A DNA stretch of 35,796 bases from CALAZP01 sp964410725 (GCA_964410725.1 CAYPID010000023.1:1-35796), one strand, 5' to 3'; positions 1 to 8,245 are shown, counted from the stretch's first letter. Notes: generated from the letters alone by a model not told the origin. Numbers and translations are program-made.

Positions 1-416
1 ATTTGCACTCCAAACCTATAACACAGATTAACACTCCAAACCTATAACACAGATTAACACTCCAAACGTATAACACAGATTTGCACTCCAAACCTATAAC
101 ACAGATTAACACTCCAAACCTATAACACAGATTCACACTCCAAACCTATAACACAGATTTACACTCCAAACCTATAACACAGATTCACACTCCAAACCTA
201 TAACACAGGTTCACACTCCAAACCTATAACACAGATTCATACCCCAAACGTATAACACAGATTCACACTCCAAACCTACACCCGAGATTTATACCCCAAA
301 CGTATAACACAAATTTACACTCCAAACCTATAACACAGATTGACACTCCAAACCTATAACACAGATTTACACTCCAAACCTACACCCGAGATTTATACCC
401 CAAACGTACACCCTCA
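1..416. repeat. 26-bp tandem repeat array (16 units, minisatellite)
   Basis: Sixteen head-to-tail units of exactly 26 bp fill positions 1-416, and the array may continue beyond the window. The core of most units is ACTCCAAACCTATAACAC, joined by a short variable ATTNN linker. There is no unique spacer between units. Variation is limited: some units have AAACG instead of AAACC, some have ATACCCC instead of ACACTCC, and two have CACCCGAG instead of ATAACACAG. Units 11-12 and 15-16 form nearly identical pairs, which suggests expansion by multi-unit duplication. The units carry in-frame stops and 26 is not a multiple of 3, so the array is non-coding. Read on the minus strand, every unit contains TAGGTTTG or TACGTTTG, which fits the Bacteroidota -7 promoter element TAnnTTTG. 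Confidence 0.95.
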
Positions 417-451
417 AAAAGATAAATCACAAGTATGAACAAATAAAAGAA

Positions 452-1360
452 TCAACCGCTCCTGCGACTTAAAAACACCCCTACTAATATCAAAAGTAGC
501 CCACCAACATGTAAAATAGTTATCAGCTCTCCATCAAAAATTCCCCACATTAAAGCTACCACCGGAGCTAAATAAGCAACCATAGAAGAAAATAAGGGGC
601 CGGTCCATTTAACCAATTGGAAAAAAATCATGGTAGCAATAAATGTACCCCCCAATGATAAAATAGATAAATATCCTATAGCCTCTAAAGCCTTGGGGTG
701 AGTTTGCACTACCGCAGTAAAATCAGTGAACGCAATAATAATTAAGGCAGGAATGCCATTGAAAGCAAAGGACGTTGCTGAAATCAAAACGGAACTCATA
801 TTATGAAGATACTTTCCGACCAAATTAACACTCGTAGCATAACACATCGTACTTAATACCACCAATAATCCGTAAAGGGGGTTAGTTCCTGGCCCTCCCA
901 TACCACGATTGCCCAAAAGAATTAATAATAAAGCCCCTCCCAAACCAAAAAATACCCCTAAAACTTTTTGCCAACCGGCTCGCATTCCAAAAAAGCCTAT
1001 TCCCAATAACAGCGTAAACAAAGGCGTAAGAGAATTCAAAACCCCCGCCATAGAACTGTCAATTTTAGTTTGTGCAAAAGCAAATAAAAATGCAGGCATC
1101 CCACTTCCTGTAAGCCCCACTAAAACCAAAAGTTTCCAACGACCCCATTCAATTTTTTTGAAATTCCATGCCAAAATGGGGATAAAAGCAGTGGCAGCAA
1201 TTAAAATTCTCAAACAAGCGACCTGGATAGGTTCAAAAACCTCTAATCCTCGTTTGATTAAAATAAAAGACGAACCCCACATCAAACTTAAAAAAGTTAA
1301 AACCAGAACACTTTTAACTTTTACCGCCCGCTCTTGTGCTACTGCTGCAGATTGTTCCAT
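452..1360 (-). CDS. EamA/DMT-family inner-membrane transporter
   Basis: This 302-aa protein belongs to the drug/metabolite transporter superfamily. It shows about ten hydrophobic segments arranged as two EamA repeats. Each repeat carries the typical proline-containing helix (SLTPLFTLLLG in the first, YLAPVVALMWG in the second), and the N-terminal repeat opens with the family-typical LMWGSSFILIKRG. I chose the ATG at 1358-1360. The open frame continues upstream to 1525, but that extension is basic and polar, overlaps the end of the GH20 gene and does not look like transporter sequence. The gene lies 46 bp downstream of the GH20 gene on the same strand and may be its last operon member. The substrate cannot be read from sequence. 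By position it is the only inner-membrane carrier in the sialic acid locus, which is inference; amino acid or drug efflux are equally common roles in this family. Confidence 0.85.
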   Translation of the reverse strand: MEQSAAVAQERAVKVKSVLVLTFLSLMWGSSFILIKRGLEVFEPIQVACLRILIAATAFIPILAWNFKKIEWGRWKLLVLVGLTGSGMPAFLFAFAQTKIDSSMAGVLNSLTPLFTLLLGIGFFGMRAGWQKVLGVFFGLGGALLLILLGNRGMGGPGTNPLYGLLVVLSTMCYATSVNLVGKYLHNMSSVLISATSFAFNGIPALIIIAFTDFTAVVQTHPKALEAIGYLSILSLGGTFIATMIFFQLVKWTGPLFSSMVAYLAPVVALMWGIFDGELITILHVGGLLLILVGVFLSRRSG

Positions 1361-1406
1361 CTTATTTTTGCTCTTTTCCCAAAGTTTAAATCTCTTCGCG
1401 AAGCTA

Positions 1407-3461
1407 TTAATTTTTTTCAACAGCAAAGAAGGGATTAAACTGAATGCCCAGAGCTTCTTTAACCGAATAATTTTCTTCTTCAATGGGAATACAGGTAAAC
1501 ATCCATTTCCAACTGGAAGTATCATTAGGTATCTTCAAAAGAATAGAATTCCATCCCTTTTTCAAAAACACTTGGGTCGGAGCCCTGAAAAAATAATCCT
1601 CATCGACAAAAGGTATTTCGCTGGTTTCTGCACCCAATCCAGGTTGTTCCCAAATTGGCGGAGCTACCTCTTCTTGATTCACCCAAACCATAGGCTTGGT
1701 CTTATGCCACTCTCCAATTTGGGCAGTTGGACCGCCCCTTCTTCCAGATCTAGACCACCCTTGAAAACCAATCCAAAAAGACTGAACCTTAGTTTCTTCT
1801 GAATAGATTTGAGTAAAGGCATAATAAGTCCCAGATTTAAAATTTGTGATGGAGGGAAATCCAAAAAAATGATTGATATGTATTGTTCCCCCAACATGCC
1901 CATTGCTCCATTGAAACGCAGTATCTCCTATTTCATAAGACGAAAGAATTTCCTCCTCTGGTGGAAACCTAGCCGACAAATCTCCCCCATGATCAAACGG
2001 CCCAATCAGACTCCAAACTAAATTTTGCTGCTTGACGTAGGGGAATGGCTTCCCCTGAAAGAACAAATCTCTATGTAGAATAACTTTATTTTCGAAGGTG
2101 GCAAATTGATTCCATTCCGACGTGTGTCTGGCAGGCAATTGCGCCCAATATTCAGGATAATCTCTTTCCCGACCCCTCCAAATCGCATCCGAATAAAATA
2201 CCATCGCTGGATATATTGGGTTTTGCCGCAGGATATCCGTTTCTTTCCCTATGGCATTGTCCGGCCAAGCACATAATATTCCACCCAATGCAAGATCATC
2301 ACCCTCCTTTTGCCGGCACGGCTGCTGAAAAAATAATCTTGGAATACCTGCCAACGGGTCCAAGTGGTTGATATAATTACTTCTGGAATCAATAAAAGGG
2401 TACCCCTCTATTGAGGGATGACTGGCCCAAAGTTGATGTACAACTCCTTGGGAATCAGTAGGAAAATCCATTCCCTTTCTCCACACTATGGCCTTTCTTC
2501 CTCGGTCATTAATCATCTGAACTATTTCCTCCAAGAAAGAGTCGGGAACCCATTCCGTATCATTTCTCACTTCATCTGTACCGATATGGATGAACGGCAT
2601 ATCCTTTGGATCTACTAAGGCCATTAACTCCAAAAAAAGTTCTTTTAAGATTTTTAAGGTTTTAGGCTGATTCATCTGTGCTATTCCAAACGCTCGCCTA
2701 AAAGCTTCCGTATGTCCAGGTATGTCAAGTTCAGGTATTACTGTGATAAACCGATCTCTGCAGAATTGGACCAATTCCAAAAATTCCTCCTGGGTATAAT
2801 AGGCTCCTTTTTGTCGGGAAAAATTATCGTCTTCTGTTAAAAATGGATACAATTTACTTTCTAATCTCCAAGCTGGATTATCTGTCAAATGCCAATGAAA
2901 AACATTGAATTTGTAACGCGCCAAAATCTCAATCTGCTCCTTCAATTGGGCTAAAGATTGATAATTTCTCCCCGTATCATGCATAAAGCCTCTTATACCA
3001 AATGCCGGGGCATCATTGATATCCACTTCGGGGAAAACACCTTCTCCATCAGGTCCCCTCCTGTAGAGTTGAAACAAACTTTGAAGACCGTACCAAAATC
3101 CACCAGAACTTTCAGCACTAATAACTATCCGCTCCCCAATTTGCAAACGATAGGCATCAGAACTTTCCATTTCAGAAAAGACCATTTCGATTTTTAACCC
3201 CAATGAATCTATTGGAACTCCTTTGTGCTCAAAAAATCTATTCAATCCTTTGGTTAATCGAGTATCCACCATATCAGTCCAGAAAATAGAATTGAATGAT
3301 ATGGTATTCCCAGTGTAAATAACCTGTTTGGGGCTGGGAATAATTGGAAAGGACTTTTCCATTTCATTCTGGTCGATTTCATTTAGCGTTTGAGCTGCTA
3401 CCGAATAACCGACTACCAACCATACCGTTATAACCCCAATCTTAATTAGAATCTTTCCCAT
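1407..3461 (-). CDS. GH20 beta-N-acetylhexosaminidase, secreted
   Basis: This 684-aa protein should release terminal beta-linked GlcNAc or GalNAc from glycans. Residues 1-23 form a signal peptide (AAQ cleavage region). An N-terminal GH20b-like domain (about 38-150) precedes a TIM barrel starting at IRGFMHDTGRNY (156-167). Family landmarks follow: FHWHLTDNPAWRLESK (188-203), VIPELDIPGH (241-250) and HIGTDEV (292-298), with the catalytic Asp-Glu pair at D296-E297. The last 180 or so residues look like a beta-sandwich accessory domain, which makes the protein longer than a minimal GH20. Its start overlaps the end of the sialidase gene by 20 bp, implying translational coupling. The enzyme would act on the sugar exposed once sialic acid is removed. 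The family call is firm; linkage and sugar specificity are not known. Confidence 0.93.
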   Translation of the reverse strand: MGKILIKIGVITVWLVVGYSVAAQTLNEIDQNEMEKSFPIIPSPKQVIYTGNTISFNSIFWTDMVDTRLTKGLNRFFEHKGVPIDSLGLKIEMVFSEMESSDAYRLQIGERIVISAESSGGFWYGLQSLFQLYRRGPDGEGVFPEVDINDAPAFGIRGFMHDTGRNYQSLAQLKEQIEILARYKFNVFHWHLTDNPAWRLESKLYPFLTEDDNFSRQKGAYYTQEEFLELVQFCRDRFITVIPELDIPGHTEAFRRAFGIAQMNQPKTLKILKELFLELMALVDPKDMPFIHIGTDEVRNDTEWVPDSFLEEIVQMINDRGRKAIVWRKGMDFPTDSQGVVHQLWASHPSIEGYPFIDSRSNYINHLDPLAGIPRLFFQQPCRQKEGDDLALGGILCAWPDNAIGKETDILRQNPIYPAMVFYSDAIWRGRERDYPEYWAQLPARHTSEWNQFATFENKVILHRDLFFQGKPFPYVKQQNLVWSLIGPFDHGGDLSARFPPEEEILSSYEIGDTAFQWSNGHVGGTIHINHFFGFPSITNFKSGTYYAFTQIYSEETKVQSFWIGFQGWSRSGRRGGPTAQIGEWHKTKPMVWVNQEEVAPPIWEQPGLGAETSEIPFVDEDYFFRAPTQVFLKKGWNSILLKIPNDTSSWKWMFTCIPIEEENYSVKEALGIQFNPFFAVEKN

Positions 3462-4560
3462 CGGTCAACCAACTTAAAGAGAATTTTACAAATACATTTT
3501 TGGTGTAATCATCCTTTTCAAAAAACAAACCGATGTCCCCATTTGCCAATACAGTCATTGAAGAATAAGCAGATAATCCACTATATACCGTCTTACCTTC
3601 TGACCAGGTTTCTCCTTCGTCATAACTAATTCTGACCGTCATATTTTGCCTACCCGATGTACTATTGGCATTCGAAAACAAAATCCTATCCTTATCCCCT
3701 CCAGATGCCACAGAAGAATACCTCACGATACTGGCGTTACATCCTGGGTCGGTTAAGTCAGGAGATCGAAAAGACTCCCAATTCTGCCCTTGGTCACGAG
3801 AAACGTGAATATACCTACTCCCTTTTTTGTCATTAACTCGAGCATTCACCATCCAGCTTCCATCGGTTAACTCAATAACTTTTGATTCATCAGCAGGCCG
3901 AATGGGCGTTTCTATCAAGTACCAACTTTCACCATGATCATCACTGGCGAATAAATGCATTCCATTCTTTAAGTTTACCAAACAATGCACCAACTTTCCA
4001 TCAGCAGTTTGCATCCCTCGCCCTGAAGTGATAAACTTAAAATCTTCTCTCCATTCTGGTAGTGTTATCTCTTCAGTCAAATCCCGTGGCTCGCTCCACG
4101 TCAAACCATTATCTTCGCTTTTAATCATGTGTAAATAATAGATATCACGCTCCTTTTCCAAATCCATATAATTGTAAAATAAAAATATATGGCCAGTCAT
4201 TTGATCCACAATCATCGAAGGATCAGAAGCAGATTGCCCTTCGGGAAAATCTACCAAGGTTTCAATAGGTAACCAAGTCTCTCCGTGATCCGTACTCCTC
4301 CGCAGCACAATATTGATGTTACCACTCCACTTTAAATCCCCACAAGATGGAACCCGCTCATCAATCGCAGCCAAAACATCTCCATTCGGAGCAGTCACCA
4401 ATGCAGGAATACGATAGCATGCTACGTCATCATTGGTGCTGGCGTTAAACAAATCAATCATTTTTAAGGTAGGATTTCCTCCGTCCTGAGCCACGATACG
4501 CTCTGTAGTACAAGCTAAATTCACAATAAAAATTAAAAGAAAAAGTCTGAAGGTGAGCAT
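3442..4560 (-). CDS. nanH: Exo-alpha-sialidase (GH33), exported
   Basis: This 372-aa sialidase hydrolyses terminal alpha-linked sialic acids. The N-terminus is hydrophobic and ends at Cys17; the lipobox-like NLAC is imperfect, so either lipoprotein or ordinary signal peptide processing is possible. The sialidase hallmarks are present: YRIP with Arg50 as first arginine of the triad, five Asp-boxes (STDHGETW 89-96, SEDNGLTW 148-155, SDDHGESW 206-213, SRDQGQNW 254-261, SYDEGETW 312-319), Glu230 in VIELTDGSW, Arg241 and Arg304 as likely second and third arginines, and Tyr332 in LSAYSSM as likely nucleophile. It is the first gene of the sialidase-GH20-EamA group and is transcribed divergently from the GntR regulator. 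A palindromic site lies about 97 bp upstream of its start codon. Confidence 0.93.
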   Translation of the reverse strand: MLTFRLFLLIFIVNLACTTERIVAQDGGNPTLKMIDLFNASTNDDVACYRIPALVTAPNGDVLAAIDERVPSCGDLKWSGNINIVLRRSTDHGETWLPIETLVDFPEGQSASDPSMIVDQMTGHIFLFYNYMDLEKERDIYYLHMIKSEDNGLTWSEPRDLTEEITLPEWREDFKFITSGRGMQTADGKLVHCLVNLKNGMHLFASDDHGESWYLIETPIRPADESKVIELTDGSWMVNARVNDKKGSRYIHVSRDQGQNWESFRSPDLTDPGCNASIVRYSSVASGGDKDRILFSNANSTSGRQNMTVRISYDEGETWSEGKTVYSGLSAYSSMTVLANGDIGLFFEKDDYTKNVFVKFSLSWLTDGKDSN

Positions 4561-4656
4561 ATTATAAAGTCTTTAAGGAAAGGTCGCCTAAAAAATTTAT
4601 CTTAGCGCGCTTATTCGGTAAACAAATATTAAGAATCACAGTTAAAAATAAGCTTT

Positions 4657-4678
4657 AATTATGTATTACATAATACAA
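4657..4678. promoter_or_regulatory. Putative GntR/FCD operator in sialidase-regulator divergent region
   Basis: A perfect 15-bp palindrome, TTATGTA-T-TACATAA, sits at 4659-4673 between the divergent sialidase and GntR genes. Its core GTATTAC fits the GT-n-AC pattern usual for GntR-family operators. With its flanks (AA on the left, TACAA on the right) it makes a 22-bp block that recurs at 11533-11554 upstream of susC with only the two bases at the centre swapped (AT versus TA). The flanking TACAA lies on the side away from the catabolic genes in both places. The regulator encoded 30 bp downstream is the natural candidate to bind it, which is inference. Confidence 0.75.
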
Positions 4679-4707
4679 AAAGCTTTTTTTAATATGTATA
4701 TTTAGAC

Positions 4708-5537
4708 ATGAAAAAAATTCCCAGTATTACTCCCCTTAACAATACCTCTCTTGCAGACAAGGTTGAAGAACGGCTAAAAGAGTATTTTAAAACTAATAAA
4801 TTAAAGGCGGGAGATGCCATACCACGAGAAGTTGATTTGGCAGAATCATTAGGAGTTAGTAGAACGGTAGTTAGAGAAGCCCTATTACGCCTAAGGACAT
4901 TAGGAGTAATAGATTCTAAAAAACACCGCGGAATGGTACTTACGCAACCAGATTTTATTGAAAATTTTGAAAAAGTTATCGATTTCAACCTATTTGAAGA
5001 CCAAACCCTCAAAGATATCTATGAATTTCGATTGATTGTAGAAATGGGGATTTCAGAGGTGTTATTTGCAAGAAAAACGGAAGAGGGAATAGAAAAACTC
5101 GAGAAAATAGTTAAAAAACAAGAGCAAGAAGAGAAGGATGCTAGAATTTTAACTCTAGAGAATGAAATTGAATTTCATGGTACATTGTACAAGATGACGG
5201 GTAATAAAACATTGGAGCGTTTCCAAAAATTATTGTTGCCTCTGTTTCAATTTGTTAATGACAAACTACTTAAAGGGTCTAAATTTGAGGCTCCTGCAAT
5301 TCCTATTGAAGATTTTGTAACCCATAGAGACTTACTGGAAATTCTTAAAAATGAAAATCCTGATGCCTTTCGTTTAGCTANNNNNNNNNNNNNNNNNNNN
5401 NNNNNNNNNNNNNNNNNNNNNNNNNNNNNNNNNNNNNNNNNNNNNNNNNNNNNNNNNNNNNNNNNNNNNNNNNNNNNNNNGAACCTCAATTCTTAAAAAC
5501 ATTACAGCCTGATTTCAATCCAATTACAAGCGATTGA
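4708..5537 (+). CDS. GntR-family regulator, FadR/FCD subfamily (interrupted by assembly gap)
   Basis: The N-terminus is a GntR winged helix (about residues 10-72: LADKVEERLKEYF, then LGVSRTVVREALLRLRTLGVI). An all-helical FCD ligand domain follows, with EFRLIVE, EIEFHGTLYKMTGN and HRDLLEILKNENPDAF. FCD histidines that usually bind a metal are visible at EFHG and HRDLL. Coding is broken by 100 Ns at 5381-5480. After the gap the correct frame is GAA CCT CAA from 5481, ending at TGA 5535-5537; reading straight through the Ns gives the wrong frame. A copy of the same sequence further on (5575-5721) shows that only 14 nt (TGAAAAAACACCTG) need be missing. Filling those gives a 247-aa protein, normal for the family, with a third histidine in KKHLE. 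E. coli NanR is also a GntR/FCD protein, so a Neu5Ac-responsive repressor is plausible from context. Confidence 0.85.
5381..5480. other. Assembly gap (100 N)
   Basis: Exactly 100 Ns, the usual placeholder for a scaffold gap of unknown length. The gap falls inside a sequence that is duplicated about 190 bp downstream. Bases 5326-5380 match 5596-5650 and bases 5481-5535 match 5665-5719, so the repeat probably caused the break. The real missing length is likely 14 bp. Confidence 0.97.
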
Positions 5538-5574
5538 ATGAATCCAATCCTCCCAATAAAAAAATATCGGGCGC

Positions 5575-5721
5575 TTTGAAGATGTATTGCAACCCAGAGA
5601 CTTACTGGAAATTCTTAAAAATGAAAATCCTGATGCCTTTCGTTTAGCTATGAAAAAACACCTGGAACCTCAATTCTTAAAAACATTACAGCCTGATTTC
5701 AATCCAATTACAAGCGATTAA
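5575..5721 (+). pseudogene. Duplicated 3' end of the GntR/FCD regulator
   Basis: This stretch repeats the last 48 codons of the upstream regulator in an open frame. It starts FEDVLQP, continues RDLLEILKNENPDAFRLA and ends in NPITSD before TAA at 5719-5721. From 5596 to 5719 it is identical to what can be seen of the intact gene. The seven codons before that align in frame but differ (FEDVLQP against IEDFVTH), and a TAA lies just upstream, so the copy has no start or DNA-binding domain. It is either a true tandem duplication or a product of misassembly around the gap. It probably has no function of its own. Confidence 0.7.
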
Positions 5722-5740
5722 AAAAGACAATTGTCATTTT
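5721..5740. terminator. Possible weak bidirectional terminator
   Basis: A-rich and T-rich runs flank the perfect 10-bp palindrome GACAATTGTC at 5726-5735, between the converging ends of the regulator copy and nanA. The palindrome overlaps the nanA stop codon. The stem is short and AT-rich, so termination activity is uncertain. Confidence 0.35.
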
Positions 5741-6648
5741 AATGGAAGGTATTCTGCAATACCTGAATCTTCTAATTGGGTTAGGATTTTGCTGAAAGTA
5801 TCTTTTGAAGGAGTATGATGGGGATACCGACTGGGACCAACATCTACCCCTAAATACCGCATTAATCCTTTTGACACTCCATTATATCCTCCATAGGAGT
5901 TAAGAATTTCTACAAATTCAAATACTTTGGATTGAAGCTGTTTTGCCTGCGCAACTTTTCCCGTAAGGGACAAACTATAAATTTGATGATATAGGGGCAT
6001 TAAATGATTAAATGTGCTTCCAACCCAACCTGAAGCACCTTTTGCTAAACTATCCAAAAAATATTCGTCATATCCGAATAAGATATCATACCCGGAAGGA
6101 TTAAAACTCTTGCACTTTACAAAATCATCAAAATTATCATGCGTAAATTTAATACCCTTAAAATTGGGGATCTGCTGGGATAACTTTTCTATAAAATCTG
6201 ACATCACAAAATCAACTCCAGTCAGAATGGGCAAATGATAATAATAAAAAGGTAACTCAGGAGCACCTTTTGCTATTTCGACGCAGTATTCCAGCAAACT
6301 ATCCATTGTTTTGGGCTTGAAGTAATACGGTGCAATAGCTGCAATTCCGTCAACCTTATCCGCTGCGAATTCTGCTAATTCTCTTGCGATTTTCAAACTG
6401 GTATGCCCCACATGATCTATGACTTTGAAGTTTGGCAAACGATGATTGGACCATTCCAAAGTAAGAGATTTTCGCTCCTCCTTACTCAATGAAGGAAAAT
6501 CTCCTGTTGATCCATTGATGAAAACCCCGCTAATTTTTTGGGTTTGCAAATAATCTCTGTACTCTTTTATAACTTCGACAAAGATATTTTTATCAGCTGA
6601 CATAGGAGCGAAAGCTGCCGCAATGATTCTTGGTTGTTCCAAAATCAA
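5734..6648 (-). CDS. nanA: N-acetylneuraminate lyase (DapA/NanA superfamily)
   Basis: This 304-aa cytoplasmic class I aldolase should split N-acetylneuraminate into N-acetylmannosamine and pyruvate. The DHDPS/NAL TIM-barrel signatures are visible: NGSTGDFPSLS (45-55) in the pyruvate-binding loop, Tyr137 in YHLP (equivalent to the YNIP tyrosine), and the Schiff-base Lys167 in GIKFT, a form typical of neuraminate lyases rather than DapA. No signal peptide is present. It lies 77 bp downstream of susD on the same strand, behind a strong hairpin. Its place between a SusCD pair and a sialidase supports NanA over dihydrodipicolinate synthase. Length matches the family (about 300 aa). Confidence 0.92.
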   Translation of the reverse strand: MILEQPRIIAAAFAPMSADKNIFVEVIKEYRDYLQTQKISGVFINGSTGDFPSLSKEERKSLTLEWSNHRLPNFKVIDHVGHTSLKIARELAEFAADKVDGIAAIAPYYFKPKTMDSLLEYCVEIAKGAPELPFYYYHLPILTGVDFVMSDFIEKLSQQIPNFKGIKFTHDNFDDFVKCKSFNPSGYDILFGYDEYFLDSLAKGASGWVGSTFNHLMPLYHQIYSLSLTGKVAQAKQLQSKVFEFVEILNSYGGYNGVSKGLMRYLGVDVGPSRYPHHTPSKDTFSKILTQLEDSGIAEYLPLK

Positions 6649-6655
6649 CTATTTA

Positions 6656-6696
6656 AAATGATAAAAAGAAAAAGAGAGTTGCCTCAACTCTCTTTT
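6656..6696 (-). terminator. Intrinsic terminator/attenuator between susD and nanA
   Basis: A perfect 12-bp stem pairs 6670-6681 (AAAAGAGAGTTG) with 6685-6696 (CAACTCTCTTTT) around a 3-base loop. On the minus strand the stem is followed by a T-rich tract (TTTTTCTTTTTAT). It lies just after the susD stop codon and only 21 bp before the nanA start codon. It looks like a Rho-independent terminator that would let only part of the susCD transcripts continue into nanA. Confidence 0.85.
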
Positions 6697-6725
6697 ACCA
6701 AAAAAGTTTCAAAAGCGATATATTG

Positions 6726-8234
6726 TTAATTAGTATATCCGGGAGTTTGTTCCAATAGAGGATTTCTGCCTATCATCCCTTCGCTAACAGGTAATAGTAA
6801 TTTGTATTCATCACCAGGGTTCAGAAATGAAATATTCTCCATAACGTATGAATTACCAGCTCTTCTTAAATCCCACCATCTCTTACCCTCACCAATGAAT
6901 TCTTTGTAACGCTCTTCCAACAACGCTCTTTTGTTATCCTCTGCATTTCCGCTTACGAAACCATGAACTGCAACATCAAAATTATCCCCATAAGCTCGCT
7001 GTCTGATGGCATTAATCTCAGTGGAAGGATCTTCTCCTAGTCCAATTTTCGCTTCAGCTAAAAGTAGTAAAACATCAGCATATCTGTAGAGTGGAACATC
7101 ATTTTCAAATATTCTATCACTACCATCAACCCTTCCCAAAAACTTCTTCAAAATGGCCCCGAAATACTTTGAATCGTCATAGGTAGCATAGCCAGAACCC
7201 CCATTATCGTCTGTGTACAACCGAATAAAGGTGCCCTTCTTTCTAGAATCATCATTGTCCTCAAGCAGTTGAATTGTCTTTTCAGATTGACCAAACCGAT
7301 TGGCTCCTGCAATGATGAAAGAACTCATAGAGTTGCCATCTTCGTCATATTGAGGATTGATTTCAGTACTTCTTCCAGTAAAGAAATTGTAAATATTAGA
7401 TGCTTCATCTCTTTTATACTGAATAGCAAAAATGAATTCCGAATTATTTTCATTTTCAACACCCCATAAACTTTCGAAACTGCTTTCTAAGGAAAAACCC
7501 ATGGAACCAATTTGCTGAAGTGCGCTTTTAGCCTCATTGAAATCTCCAGATCCACCTCCAAGTAAATTGGCAGACCATATATAGACATCTCCCTTTAATG
7601 CCAATGTAGCAGCTTTGGACCAATAATTTTTTGACCCTCTAAATAAACTGTTATCAGATCCAAATGCCTGAAGGGAAGCCTCTAAATCTGCTTTGATTTG
7701 CTGCATTACCTCAGCTTCTGATGAACGTGCTCTGCTTAGCCCCTCTGGATTAATTTCGGTAAAGGGTTCAAGGATAATAGGTACTGAGCCCCACGTTCTC
7801 ATTAAATTGTAGTAATAAAATGCTCGAATTCCCAATGCCTGTCCTATCATGTGATTTTTTACAGCTTCACTGGTAAATTCTACATTAGGAACATTGATCA
7901 GAAAATCATTAACCCTGTGAATCATGGTATAAAAGCCAGCCCATCCACTAAATGGAGCTGTTGAAATGGTGATATTAGATTCAATTAAATCTACATAAGA
8001 AGGGGATTCATAAGTTCTGCCTCCCCAGATATCACTGCGAATTTCACCTAACAAAAAGATATCCCATGCTTCACCTCTTAGGTTGGCATACAGTCCAGTA
8101 TGAGCAGTGGTTGCCCCTTCTTCTGTATCCCAAAATCCCGCTGCCGTAAGCTCACTGGGACTCGATATGTCCAATTCGCTTGAACAGCCTATTATTAAAA
8201 ATGCTGTTGCTATAGTTGTTATTATGTTTTTCAT
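6726..8234 (-). CDS. SusD/RagB-family outer-membrane glycan-binding lipoprotein
   Basis: This 502-aa protein is the surface lipoprotein partner of the SusC transporter just upstream (11 bp apart). The signal peptide ends in a good lipobox, LIIGC, with Cys17 as the acylated residue. The SusD N-terminal pattern follows (ELTAAGFWDTEEGATTAHTGLY), then tetratricopeptide-like helices (GQALGIRAFYYYNLMRTWG). The C-terminal RagB region has LYRYADVLLLLAEAKIGLG, EINAIRQRAY and ERYKEFIGEGKRWWDLRR. The family binds the oligosaccharide on the cell surface and acts as a lid on SusC. Neighbouring sialidase and NanA genes suggest free sialic acid or a sialylated glycan as ligand, which is inference. Confidence 0.95.
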   Translation of the reverse strand: MKNIITTIATAFLIIGCSSELDISSPSELTAAGFWDTEEGATTAHTGLYANLRGEAWDIFLLGEIRSDIWGGRTYESPSYVDLIESNITISTAPFSGWAGFYTMIHRVNDFLINVPNVEFTSEAVKNHMIGQALGIRAFYYYNLMRTWGSVPIILEPFTEINPEGLSRARSSEAEVMQQIKADLEASLQAFGSDNSLFRGSKNYWSKAATLALKGDVYIWSANLLGGGSGDFNEAKSALQQIGSMGFSLESSFESLWGVENENNSEFIFAIQYKRDEASNIYNFFTGRSTEINPQYDEDGNSMSSFIIAGANRFGQSEKTIQLLEDNDDSRKKGTFIRLYTDDNGGSGYATYDDSKYFGAILKKFLGRVDGSDRIFENDVPLYRYADVLLLLAEAKIGLGEDPSTEINAIRQRAYGDNFDVAVHGFVSGNAEDNKRALLEERYKEFIGEGKRWWDLRRAGNSYVMENISFLNPGDEYKLLLPVSEGMIGRNPLLEQTPGYTN

Positions 8235-8245
8235 CGTCGATTAAT

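Noticed and set aside
1..416. CRISPR array
   Set aside because: Units abut directly with no unique spacers of constant length, the 26-bp unit repeats as a whole, and no cas gene is nearby.
909..1802. Long open frame on the plus strand opposite the EamA and GH20 genes
   Set aside because: It is antisense to two recognisable genes, has no domain pattern, and its amino acids reflect the reverse complement of hydrophobic transporter codons.
5481..5496. Regulator C-terminus read straight through the 100 Ns
   Set aside because: The N length is arbitrary and shifts the frame; the duplicated copy shows the true frame ending at 5537.
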